From the NCBI GenBank assembly GCA_034638255.1, contig JAWPGT010000063.1:1-64000 (forward strand): 64,000 bases of DNA, read 5' to 3'. This document shows, one piece after another, positions 22,513-33,538 of this stretch; the first letter of the stretch is position 1; each line of letters opens with the position of its first letter. A model generated the notes under the pieces. It made no database searches and was not told where the DNA came from. It saw nothing but the letters and a program-made list of their open reading frames with translations. This DNA is from Coprinus comatus. Its lineage: Eukaryota; Basidiomycota; Agaricomycetes; Agaricales; Agaricaceae. The position numbers and the translations under genes are program-made.

Positions 22513-25500
22513 ATGTCAACTACACCTTAGGAAGGGTCTCTTGATCCCTCGCAAACGTAAGAGTCCCCCCTTTGTTTCTTTCTTCCACCCTCTGAGATAT
22601 ATCTAGATATCTTGGACGAGGAAGGAGTGATACTGAGCGGTTTGTCCCAGTTAGTGGGGATGGTATAAAGTAATCTGAGTTGCGGGAAGCAATTGTGAAG
22701 GAAATGGCAACCGAGATGGTAGAATGCTCAATCGAAACATTTCAAAAGCATTACATGCCATTCACACCTGACACGAAGGATGTAGACAATTGTATTGATC
22801 TCCTAGTGAAAAAAGACCTTATGAAGGGAGAGGATGATGTGCTTACTTGGACAATGTGGAAGAAGGAGAAGAATAAAGAGGGAGGCAAAGAGAAGGTGGT
22901 GGAGGAAAAGGAAGAAAAAGAAACCGACGCAAAACAGTTTGGACATTTCGTCAACATTGTACGATCAATTCGCGAGTACACGATGTGGGACAACAGAACT
23001 GCTTCCGTATCATACGTCAACTGCCCAGATAACAATATTGCATCAGAGATTTCGGGTGGCCACTTCAAGATAGACGGCCGCTTCTTGTTCGTTCCTGACT
23101 CCGAAAAAGATAAATTGACAAGAAAGCTTATTGCATCGACTATTGCAGTACCTGCCGAGTTTAAATTGAGCATGTCGCAGCGCACCCCAGTCAGTGGATC
23201 TCGTACTTTTCTCCCATGATTCTTTCTGATCTTAAATAACAGAATTCCATCCAACTGCTTTCATGTGCAAATCACATCATGAATGACGATCCGTGCCGGA
23301 TGTTTACTTATGGTGTAAGAGTTTCGTTTACCAAATGTTATAAAATTGATGTTGAACTTTGATTATAGATCGGTATAGAAGGTGAAGAGATGACAGTGTG
23401 GTATTACTGTCGTTCCCATTCATGCAAATCAGAATCTTTTAATTTCGTAGAAGTAAGCCTTGATTGTACTTGAACTTTTATGAAACTAACAGATCATAGG
23501 ACTGTAGGATGATAGTCGCCATTCTGATGGGATTTATATTTGCAAAACTTGACGAGCTTGGCTTGGACCCTACTGTGCATAGAATTCACCCAATACAGGA
23601 GAAAAAAAAGAAATCTCCCACCGACAATGTTAAGGAGACGGGCACAATTGTAAGCCTGAGGCTTACAACAGTTATAATTAGTATGACGAGGATGACGACA
23701 TGAATAAAGAAAGGACATATATAAAGAATAACAAAATAGTAAAGTAGATTAGACACTCTTGTTCCTGTACTTCTACGTTCTCAGAAATACACAAGGGTTC
23801 AGTGTATCTTCGGGCGTGTCTAAGCTAGTGTTTCTTGTCGTCGGTATAGACAAGGTTCCAACAATCCAATATGTTTATGAAGTTGAATGCGGGGGCCAAA
23901 AAAGGTTCTTCAAAACCATCAGGTCGCTATTCTGTTACCGTTCTCTCCACATCACTGGCAGATCCACGCGTGTATGGGAAGCAATAGAAGTTAGTGATGC
24001 AACGGGAACAACAGAAATAGGGGAGAAACGGGTTGCACTCAAGGACGTGTGGTTGGATGAAGGTGCCCGCACAGAGAAAATGCACCAGGACGAGATATTC
24101 GAGGCTGTGAAGAGGCTCGGAGATCCCTCAAAAGACTTGCTCAGTGGACTTTCTCCTGCTATGAAAAAAGTGATAGAAGTCAGCATCGACAACAATACCT
24201 ACCGGAAATACTTCATGGGAATTGATTGTGATTGACAGGGCAGAGCCTCCAAAAGCAAAGCCATTGATGCCCGACGAGCGAGACGCTTGTTTTCAACACC
24301 ATTCCAAGCTTCTGCGTCGTATAGTTATACTCCCGGTTCACACCCTTCCCGTAGTACCGGTCTCTCATTCATTCCTCCTATTACACAGCTTTTACCTGAT
24401 GATGACAATCAAGATGAAGATGAAGATGCAGATGACACTGGCAATGACAATGGTGATGGGCGTGAATTTTGTCCAAAGCAGCAGTACCGGCTTGTATATT
24501 CTCAAGTTACTAATACACTTGCTCACGTTCCCAATTTTGAAGAAGCAGGGAGGGCTCTCCAGGATGCTTGTATTAGTATGTTCTTATTTTGTGTCAAATT
24601 ACGCCTTTCTAATTGGTCGATAGCCCTAGCAATAGTGTGGCTAGTTGGATGGGTCCATCGCGACATTAGTGTCAGAAATATCCTATACACGATCAACTCG
24701 AACAATGAAATACAGGGGAAATTGAGTGACCTTGAATATGCGAAGGAGTTCGATTCAAGGGAACCTTGTAGCCCTGATCCCAAAACTGTGAGCATATTAT
24801 TTCATGATGTTGTCCCAAACATTTCTGAGTCATTCCTAGGGCACTCCGTATTTCATGGCATCTGAAATCTTGCTTGGACAATACTTCCAAGCGACTAAGC
24901 CCTCCTCAGATGACATTGACGACATTGACATAAAACATCACGATGTTCGGGTATCCAATTCCAAGCCAGGTCCAGCTTCCCTACCGAGGCTGGTGTATAA
25001 CTACCAACACGATTTAGAATCCATTTTCTGGATTGTGCTGTGGCTAATCACCTCCCATCTCAAATATGCACCTTCACGCAAATATGGATGTTTAGTCTTC
25101 GTCGCCGACCCGGAAACTGATCGAAAAGGAGAACGATTCATGATCTTCCAGGAAGGCCACCTACTTACTCGCCTTGAAAAGAAAGTCTTTCATAAAGACC
25201 TGGAATCCTTTGTCGAAGAGTTGGACACCTTCGCACAACGACTACGCAACACATATAGTGAGCGTACGGCACAACGTTCACACTCCACCAAAGCTTCGTA
25301 TACCCTCATTTTTAAAGCAACCTATAACATATGCCAGCGCGTGCAAGCTATTCACAATTTAAGTGACAATCCCGATCCTCCTTGTCTCCTGGGTTCTTCC
25401 AATGCGCCCAAGAAGGAAAATGATCCCAAACACAAGCGTGACTTGTCTGGTGCTACCATGGCCGCTATGATTCAGGACAAACCAAAAAGACTGCGACAAG

Positions 25501-25580
25501 CTGAAGACAAATCTACGAAATACCATTTCACTCAAATACCTCGTTCGCCAATTCGCCGGCGTTTGCAGAAGGGACTTTGA
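22513..25580 (+). pseudogene. FunK1-type kinase, copy 2 (dead)
   Basis: This gene lines up with copy 1 exon by exon, and the kinase core is still readable: GRSTRVWEAIEV, KRVALKDVW, GWVHRDISVRNIL, LSDLEYAK, GTPYFMASEIL, YNYQHDLESIFWIVLW. It has three in-frame stops where copy 1 has sense codons. They are TAG at 22528-22530 (codon 6, Gln in copy 1), TAA at 22671-22673 (Gln), and TGA at 24233-24235 (Trp in FMGIDCDW). It also carries an extra 206 bp inside an exon. The long clean frames at 24287-24865 and 24855-25580 show that decay is recent or partial. A shorter transcript starting downstream of the third stop could in principle still encode the kinase C-lobe. Confidence 0.88.
23651..23857 (+). 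other. Insertion of about 206 bp in FunK1 copy 2, intron-like
   Basis: Copy 1 reads straight through from GKGDSEQNTIQYVHEIG. Copy 2 breaks after ETGTI and resumes at PTIQYVYEVE. The extra segment begins GTAAGC, ends GACAAG, is AT-rich and has stops in all frames. Its left edge sits in a perfect palindrome, TTGTAAGCCT-G-AGGCTTACAA (23648-23668). It could be a newly gained intron or a small mobile insertion. The acceptor (CAAG) is weak. Confidence 0.6.
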
Positions 25581-26288
25581 TTTTTAATCTCATCAGTTAC
25601 GTCAAATCGTTGGTTTGCTAAATACCCATTTAATGGACTGTACAATATATTTGGACCAACTCTTCATCCGACCTTAATCTAGTTACTCTGAATGTTTCTT
25701 TCATTGAATATCTATTCTATTAATCTGACATCATCACTGTAAAGTTCAGTGCCTCTCTTATCATCAGTGTTAACGGTGATGGGAGTTGCCAAGATTGAGA
25801 TCTTGAGACGTTGGGATGATGTCTATTAAACGGAATGCAGTCTAAACTCTAATAAGGATCATTGGAATTTGTAAGATTCAACAGGCCACTGCAATAACGA
25901 ACATGTACAATATTCCGCAATATATGCAGGTAGGGTGATAATGAAGCCAAAGGGCACGAAAGACCTTCAAAGATAAAAATTGCCCAAAATCAAGCAAAAG
26001 CTTTCACCAAGGCTGTAACATTAAGCATATTTAAACCCGACGTTCTCGATGATCATGATTATATTTCTGAGAGAGTTCTGATTCCCAACCCACTGTTTTA
26101 CACCCAGTTCTCCAGGGGTTTCAAGTACTTATAGAAAATGACCACCGTGTCAAGGACTTTCGGTTCAATGATTTTATAGTATACGCGGTTGTAAACATGT
26201 TACACGTTGATGTTACTAACCAAATGTCTCATCATTCCCTTGCTAGTATATAAGATGGAGCTCTCCCAACGGTCGCAGCAAGTTCTTC

Positions 26289-26355
26289 GATTGGATTGCT
26301 TTGAATTCAAAGGCCGATAGATTGGATTGGCCCTTGAATTCAAAGCAATCCAATC
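26289..26355. repeat. Long inverted repeat, 27-bp arms
   Basis: The arms 26289-26315 and 26329-26355 are reverse complements with one mismatch and a 13-base loop. The inner 20 bp (TTGGATTGCTTTGAATTCAA) are perfect. The loop repeats part of the arm (ATTGGATT). It may be a short fold-back element or cruciform-forming site. Confidence 0.88.
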
Positions 26356-27147
26356 CAAAAGTTGCTGAGGTCCCCGTACACCGTTGATCCGTTCGAGATC
26401 TTTTGCAAGGGTTATCCATAGAAGAATTGTATGCCATTTTTGACATGTCTGTGAACGGTCATGAGTGAAGTTCAAATACGGGTTAGAGCTCAAACACACC
26501 ACATTGATACACAAAAGGCTAGCATAATCAAGATATCTGAAGATCCGTTGTGTAAATAGTCGTTCGTTTAAAAGAACAATCATCATCCTTCAAACAAAGT
26601 TGTTGTGTAAATAGTCGTTGGTAAAAAAAAAAAAAAAAAAAAAGAGTCGTCGTCGTCGAGAAGTCGTTGTGTTAAACAAGAACAACGTCATTTGTTTACA
26701 TGTATTGTAAAAACTGAACAAAAACTATCATTCACATGCAACGTTACTAACAACAGTCATCGTCGTTCAAGCTAACTCCCAGTGTCTAAAAAATAACAAC
26801 TGTTAACAAAATCGTCGGTCACGAGTAACGTCCTAACCCAATAAAATAAAATAAAACAAGGTCGTTAGTAAAAACAGACGTCGTCGTTAAAGAAACTTCA
26901 TGGGTAAAGCTTAATGACATTAGAAAACAAAAAAGTCGTTTCGTATATAAAATACTATGATTGTGGCCACTCTTCTCTTGCCACTTAATTTCTCGTAATG
27001 AACGTTGCTCCAAACACTAGTATATTCACCTCGACATTAAAAGTCCACTCAGAACAACAAGTCCATAGAAAATCAAACTAAGTTGGTGTTGAGTGTACGT
27101 TATACTACAGATGTCAATATTCTCCCACAGTCACGCATCTTTTCCCT

Positions 27148-27282
27148 CAGTTGTCATTCCAATTCAGACACTGAGGTATGTTTATTTATTATTCTATATT
27201 TTACGTCTATTCTGATTGTACTGTTATAGTAGTATATCAGGTATGAATCAATTACAGTTGTCATTCCAATTCAGACACTGAG
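27148..27282 (+). repeat. 28-bp direct repeat pair
   Basis: CAGTTGTCATTCCAATTCAG plus ACACTGAG occurs at 27148-27175 and 27255-27282, 107 bp apart. Next to this, AGTAGTATATCAG occurs at about 27228-27240 and 27281-27293. Together they suggest a small local duplication. Confidence 0.85.
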
Positions 27283-27587
27283 TAGTATATCAGTCTAATA
27301 GTTGGCTACAAAACAGCAAGAGTACCCAGAGCAAGATAATGTCCAACAAAATTATATACTATCCTTTACAATGAACATTTTATCTTTGTCTTTGTACTGT
27401 CCATTGCACTTGAAATCGCCACATGGTCTTTTGCTAGTCTCCAAGAAATTCCTCCCCAAAGAAGTGCCGCTCCACCACGCTTGGTCAACAATGTACATTC
27501 CCTTTGACGAACATATATGTTGTAATCCCTTTGGGAAAACTGGTAATCCGACAGGCAGATAGGTAACAAGCCTGCTGAACTATATAC

Positions 27588-28090
27588 GCGGCGATCGACG
27601 CACAAGTATATGGTGCTGATGTGATGTGTAGAGTAACATTTGTTGTTGCGTCAGTGAAGAAGAGTATCATCACAATGACTCTGGATGTCGGAGAATCTCT
27701 GCTCACAACACAAATGCTCCTATCTCAATTCTTACTTGGTAAGTCATGATGAACTTCTACATCCTCATGTAATTCTTACTCTCCGAAGACGTCAACTGGA
27801 TTTCACTCCCTAATTCATTAACGTTCCTGGCAAATATTGGGATCAAACAAGCGTCTCTCACTCTTGAAATAAACAATGGAAAGTTCTCAATGTCAGAGAT
27901 CACGATTACTGCGGTTTCTACATCCAGTCTTTAACTGTGGGAAGAACTACCATCTCTCAAACAAGTTGCTCTTCTGGTCTCTCACTCGAAGTATGCTGGG
28001 AACAAAGTCGAGCTCGATGCCATGTTGACCTTGAACAAACAAGAAGATTACCTTGCTTTTACTATCGCTTACAGCGCGCCCACAAGTTCC
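27588..28090 (+). pseudogene. Unrecognised protein fragment with internal stop
   Basis: A coding-like frame runs AIDAQVYGADVMCRVTFVVA and on to about 27740, then a 49-bp intron (GTAAGTC...CGAAG), then DVNWISLPNSLTFLANIG, SLTLEINNGKFSMSEITITA and LVSHSKYAGNKVELDAMLTL. A TAA at 27932-27934 interrupts it. Alternating hydrophobic and polar residues suggest repeated beta strands. The style recalls large, repetitive agaricomycete proteins of unknown function, but I cannot name the family. It ends where phosphatidylserine decarboxylase sequence begins. Confidence 0.5.
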
Positions 28091-28239
28091 AATCGTCGGG
28101 AGCTATCTAGTCCACTCCTACAGTATCTGCGGAAACTCCGTCAAGTGACGAGGAATCTTCTGATCAATCTTCTGATCAATCGGACTCTGACTCTGATTCC
28201 AGCAATGCGATGTACCAACCAAGCGCGACCATAAAGCAA

Positions 28240-28767
28240 GGAAGTCCAGCTCTTCCACCACAGCCATGGATACCCGTTGATGGCGTTATTGGACCAATGA
28301 GTGAGATCTCTGGGGAGTATTATGCTGCTAATGTGAGTTTTTTCTTTTTGGTTGTACTATGAACGCGTTTTAACGATGGATGCAGCCTCAAGCTATTGGG
28401 ACGGCATTGGATGTTAATGTAAGAAAGATTGTATCAATTGATAGTCCTCATTTTGGGAGGGTTATGGTTGTATGTGTAGGTGCGATAATGGTTGGATCAA
28501 TCAAGACGACTGTGGAGAAAGGCCATGCAATTGAAAGAGGGAGAGAATTGGGATTCTTTGTTTTTGGTAAGTTTTATATTATGACATGGTGAATGACGAT
28601 AGTTAATTGACCTCGCTACACCAACAGGCGGTTCGACAGTTGTTTTGTTGTTTGAGAAAGCAGGGCTGGAGTAGGATGAAGATTTGTTGGTTAATAGTAA
28701 AGCTTCACTTGAGACTTTGGTTAAAGTCGGGAGGGGGTTTGGGAACGGTACTTGTCGTCCAAGTTAA
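28240..28767 (+). pseudogene. Phosphatidylserine decarboxylase C-terminal fragment
   Basis: The family makes phosphatidylethanolamine and self-cleaves at an (L/G)GS(S/T) site. The fragment has IPVDGVIGPMSEISGEYY, an intron, NPQAIGTALDVN, IDSPHFGRVMVVCVGAIMVG and GRELGFFVFG. A second intron leads to GGSTVVLLFEKAGLE, which includes the GGST processing motif of PSD2-type enzymes. A TAG stop at 28672-28674 follows, where the family has Trp, and readable sequence (DEDLLVNSKASLETL) then runs to 28767. The N-terminal half is missing. An acidic Ser/Asp-rich run just upstream (about 28145-28205) may belong to this or to the preceding relic. Confidence 0.82.
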
Positions 28768-29861
28768 AGCCCAAGGCTTTAATGGATTGAATGTTGATCG
28801 TCGAAGGAAACGGCCCATGGACATGTCTCCTTCCCTTAGGTCAAAAAAAAGAAATTAAACAGACTAAATTTAGCTTCTATCTCATCATGCTTGGATGGTT
28901 GTAACGACGAACGCATCATGTGTAGATAAAAAAAAGCGTTGTACTTTGCTTTGAACATCAAATTGGTTTTGAGAATTACATTTTAAAAGATTCTCATTAC
29001 AAGGCGCAGGGAATGCAATGCATCATCTCTTCAATGCATTGAAGGGAGCAATCAAATGTGCCCTTGATATTGCAGGTGAAGGAGATTAGACAAAGAAAGA
29101 GTGGTAATCGGAAATGTCGGCCTGGAATTAACAACTTTGTTCAACGCAATGAAGAAACTGCTACAACAGTCCCCAACTTGAAACCCCTCGGAACGGAAAT
29201 TGAAAATGCAGTAGTGGAAGAGATGGCGCAAGTGGACACTTGATAGCCGATCAAGGAAGAAAAGGAGGATGAAGTCAAAAACCTGAACCAGAATTGGCAT
29301 CATTACGCACAAGTGGAAGGGGTGAGGGTCAAGGAGGCAAAGATTTCAGTTTTTGATAGCATCCATAGAAAGTTGAAGCCCCCTGACGCATCTCTAGACG
29401 ACGACGGTGTTTGAATTGGTTTAGACACTTCTCGACTACTAGCAATAGATATAAATGCCAACATAAAAAAGAATACAAATGGAATGAAATGAGCCTGCAT
29501 CCCGAAAATACATCAGTCCGAGACCGAATCAAATGTCAAGAAACTACTTCTGGGATGCATGCCCAGCTTCTTGGGAAGGAAATGCATCCAAGCACGAACC
29601 CCCACGCAGTAGCATCTTGAGGCGAAACAATCAAGCAGAGATCGTAAAATGTGTAAGCGCTAATCGTTCACATCTGGTTATCAAACGAGAGCATTTTAAA
29701 TCGACTTCAAATTATTATAGATTCACAAGTCAACCAAAATTGAAATAAAACACCAATCCACAAACGATAAAACCGCAATTATCTATAAATATAACCGATC
29801 TTTCGAATTATGCGTTGCGTATCAAACATTCAGTCAGAAAATGGTTGAATGCCCAAAAGAA
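28768..29861. other. No supported gene
   Basis: Short open frames occur on both strands, for example 29058-29243 on the plus strand with a basic, charged composition. None has motifs or spliceable partners that I can recognise. Confidence 0.45.
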
Positions 29862-31390
29862 TCACGGAGAAAAAAAGAGAAACTCGCTGTGGTTGGGACC
29901 TCCTCCACCTTCCGGAACGGTCTGGGTGATATCTTGAGTTGGAACCTTGACATCGCACAACTTGCAGTGAGTACAATTCTAATGGAGGTTTAACATAGGA
30001 AACCACCTGAACAGAAGAGAACGAAATTCACATACCTGAGAATTAATAACCAATTTCTTCCCGTTCCAACTCTCCTTGCTCTCTCCATCTTTCTCACTTC
30101 CTTCCTCAACATCAACGCATTCATAAACTCCAGCAGGACATGCTCTCCCCTGCTCTTCGCCTCTTCCTCAACTTCTCCTTCAGTAGTAGCAGTGGTTTCA
30201 ACGGCCTTAATACCAGCACCAAAAGCTAAATTCCCCTTCTCTCCCTCACAAACTTTATCCAATTCCTTCATATATTGTTTGGTCTTGCCAACGCGTAAAT
30301 GAATAGGTTGACCTTCAGCATGGTTAGTTCCAGCAAGGGCAACACGAGTCACCAAATCGGTTGACACAGGAGCTTTGAAAGGAGGATGATTGATGGCTTT
30401 ATGCCAACTTGAAGGTTCGGTATGAGCTGTGTTGAAAGATTGCATAGAATCGATGTCCTTTGTTGGAGCGGATGCATGTTTGAACATCCACGGGGTTTTA
30501 CCCTTGAGGAATAATGAATCAATACCGGAATAAGTCAACGCCCCAAAGACCGAGTTTAGCGTTGAATGATGGACAAAGGTTTCGAACTTTGTGAAGATCA
30601 TAATAAACCCAAGAATTTTTGAATGCGGCGTTGGATGAAGATAAGTCCGTGACGGGAGTAGTCGATTCAGAGGAAGTCGATTCAGATTCAGAGGCAATGG
30701 CTTCAAATGCCGACTCAGCAGCAAGCATTCCAGTTTTCATGGCGTCATGAGTACCTTTGATTTTTGCAATGCTGACGAAACCAGCAGAGCATCCAATGAG
30801 AGCTCATCCAGGGAAGTGGAGTTTAGGAACGGATTGGAGGCCTCCTTCGTTAAGGACACGAGCGGCACATGAAAGATGTTCTGATTTTTCACCAAGAAGT
30901 TTACGGAACTGCAGATGGCGTTTCATTTGCTACAGGTAAAGATGTGAACATAAAGCCAATAAAATGAGATAAAAGACGTACCTGGAATTCGTGGTAAGGA
31001 CTCAAATAGCGATTCTCGTAGCCCAAACCGATAACCAACCCAACGCCAATGAGACCATCATCCATACGGCGCTCCCATCCTCTGCTGTAGGTATCCGTCG
31101 ACAGGGGCCAACCAAGGAAGTGGTTGAAAGCAATTCCTGGTTGGAACGAAGATTTTGTTGTAAAATTGCATGCAAGACCGACTTCATTTGCAATAATGCC
31201 TCAAACACTTCATACAGGGTTACCCCATGGATCCTTTGGATTGGGTGCAGGATTGAGAAGGAGTTGAGGTCGAGCGAAACCTGGATAAATTTCAACACCG
31301 AATTTGTCTTCTGCAACATTTGCCAGCTAGCGAGTGAATTGAGAGAGCAAGAGGATAGGCTTGCCATCGTTGAATATCTGAGGGCGCCTG
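29862..31390 (-). pseudogene. ETF-ubiquinone oxidoreductase relic (mitochondrial)
   Basis: ETF-QO passes electrons from electron-transfer flavoprotein to ubiquinone. Read on the minus strand, segments in family order are LSQFTR, FGVEIYPGFA, IIANEVGL, FLGWPLSTDTYSRGW, DDGLIGVGLVIGL, YENRYLSPYHEFQ, ARVLNEGGLQSVPKLHFPG, ALIGCSAGFVSIAKIKGTH, MKTGMLAAESAFEAI, YSGIDSLFLKGKTPW, GTNHAEGQP and [30 protein letters not shown] and VPEGGGGP, the 4Fe-4S region, come last. Faults: TAG for Trp after LSQFTR, TGA for Gly at 30804-30806, a one-base loss near 30540 in LGLWG/ALTYSG, and a missing block between FQPGIAF and NHFLGWP. The N-terminal FAD domain is also absent. The final two introns still join in frame. 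Confidence 0.88.
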
Positions 31391-32813
31391 GGTGAGAGAA
31401 AGGAAGGCAACGTCGAGTGGCAAGGAACTTCATGCGGTATGAAGTGGCCGGCCAAGTAAGAGGATGTCCTTCGGTTCGGGATAAGTTCATTGAGTGCTCA
31501 AGGCTCAACGACTGCTCCAGAGACTACATGAGAGCCTATGCAACCGGTAAGTAGACCCCAATAACCGTTAACTGCAGTTACTGACCGGCTTCTGACCCTT
31601 TCTCTGGAAAAATGGCCCTTATCTCCCCTCCTCCCTCCCTCCAACTGTTTCAATCGCATTGCTGCACTGAGATGAAAGATAATAGACCGCGTAAAGGAGC
31701 TGCATAGCCTGTAAGCCTAGAACCAAGGAAAGATTTTTGTATAAAGCCTTAAACGCATGGTTCCGATGCCAAATGGCGGGCTAGCTCCTGAACGTTTGAA
31801 TGTTAAGTGGAAGTTGGAACGCTTGAATGGCGCGCCGGCGGTTGGATACGTTCAGGGTTTGATGGCTGTACAAATTTGGAAATCAATCTCGCGCAGGTTG
31901 AGAGTTGAACGTGGAACGTTGAGACTTGACAATGTCAGGCAGTCCTAGATGGCAGCACTTGCCATTTGCCGGCCTATTGTCATAAATGTGAAGAATCTAT
32001 CTGAGTTCAAACAGGAAGACCTCGTATATGTTCTATTTTTATTGCATTCCAGCAACAAATTTGAGTCTTCACAACGGTATTTGAAACAAGGCAATCGCTA
32101 GCAACTACACAACCGTAGACCATAAGTGACAACAATCTGAATTCACTCCTCCAAGAGGATTTTGTCTGTACTGGACATTCTAAGCGAAAATGCCTCCTCC
32201 AAGTCATGAGTAAGAACCGTCAAAGAAGGTATTTTATGACATCATAGCCATATGCTATATGCTAGAGTAGCTCGGGAGTAACTCTTTGATACGTCTTTGT
32301 AGATAACACAACACACCAACAAATTATTATTTATTCGTAGGTTTGCGATATATGACAACATCAGGTTATACATAAATATGAGCATCAGATCGAAAGCTCT
32401 TGAGACTACGAAACAAGATCCGATGTCATTTAGAACCTTGCCTGTATCAATGTAGTTGAATATCCCCAGCAACCTCGACTTTAGGTTCAGTACATACCAA
32501 CCAATAGAAATGAAGATTAGAAATGAAATGAAAAACACGCACTAAATGGTCATTAGCAACGATCAGAATGAATTTTTTATAGTAACTATTCTCTGTTTGT
32601 ACAACATCGAGTGTCTCTGCTAGTGGGTTGAGTTCGTGAAGACGTTGCAAGCTCTTTAATTTCCGGGCGTATACGTAATTTGTGTATCATAAGAAAACAT
32701 AGAATCAAGGGCTTGACCTTGCGAAGAATAAGAAAAATTCCCAGTCTATCTTTGTCCCTGACTGTACGTATATTTGAATGTAAAGCGACGGTCACTAAAA
32801 CAGCCATAACATA
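31391..32813. other. No supported gene
   Basis: No frame with family motifs. A short run of GTTGGAACGCTTGAATGG-like near-repeats occurs at 31790-31930. The stretch ends at the target duplication of the fold-back element. Confidence 0.45.
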
Positions 32814-33367
32814 CACTATGCCACGGTATGGGTAATGCATGTATTTTACCAAATTAATGTCAACAGAATATCAATGGTTGGGTTTTGGTAATGCTCAGAG
32901 ATTACTGAATATATATTAAAAACAAAAAATGGGTAATTTGTTAGCATTACCAAAATATTACCCTAATGTTATTGATATTTAGAAATTGGTAATGTTATGA
33001 TATTTTTCAAAATAATAATATGGTATAATAGAGGCAGTACTGTGATAATACCGAAATGCCCATTTTAGTATTATTTTGATTGCGCGCATATATTTGCATA
33101 ATCAAAATAATACTGAAACCCCTATTTCAGTATTATCACAGTGCTGCCTCTAATGTACTAATTTATTACCAAAAGCAATATTGGAATATTATCAATTTCC
33201 AAATATCAATAACATTAAGGTAAAATTTTGGTAATGCCACCAAATTACCCATTTTTTGTTTTTAATATATATTCAGTAATCTCCGGGCTTTACCGAAATC
33301 CAACCATCGATATATCATTGATATTATTTTGATAAAATACATGCATTACCCATACCGTGGCGTAGTG
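32814..33367. mobile_element. Fold-back MITE copy 1, 554 bp, 4-bp target duplication CATA
   Basis: The element starts CACTATGCCACGGTATGG and ends with its complement, CCATACCGTGGCGTAGTG. The inverted similarity continues inwards almost to the centre (GATTGCGCGCATATATTTGC), so the whole element folds on itself. CATA flanks both sides (32810-32813 and 33368-33371). It is AT-rich with no coding capacity. CAC termini with a short target duplication point to the CACTA/EnSpm-related group, but that is inference. The copy at 60014-60567 is the same length, and I noticed only two substitutions between them. Confidence 0.93.
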
Positions 33368-33538
33368 CATACCATCCTTCAAAACACCACAAACATACCC
33401 AAAACACGAGTTCTGTATATCAAACTTGATTAAGGATAATGTGTGAAAGTTTACTCGGTAACTCCAAATGGATTAAGTGGATAGATAATATCAAGAAAGT
33501 CCGAAAAAAAAAATAACGCAAGAAATCAATCTGCCAAT

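Larger units (their letters stand above)
22345..25870 (+). repeat. Right arm of large inverted duplication (FunK1 copy 2)
   Basis: Mirror copy of 18215-21650, matching from the promoter to about 290 bp beyond the kinase stop. It differs by many substitutions and by one insertion of about 206 bp near 23651-23857. Confidence 0.85.
25871..27587. other. Relic-rich spacer, AT-rich, no supported gene
   Basis: It contains a long hairpin (26289-26355, separate entry), a 19-base A run near 26624-26643 followed by (GTC)n, and two copies of TTGTGTAAATAGTCGTT (26550 and 26603). GTCGTY motifs recur to 26945. A 28-bp direct repeat is present (27148-27175 and 27255-27282). No coding family is recognised. 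Confidence 0.5.

Noticed and set aside
26624..26643. Poly(A) tail of a retroposed copy
   Set aside because: The A run is followed and preceded by GTCGTY-type simple repeats, and no coding or element sequence lies upstream in the right orientation.
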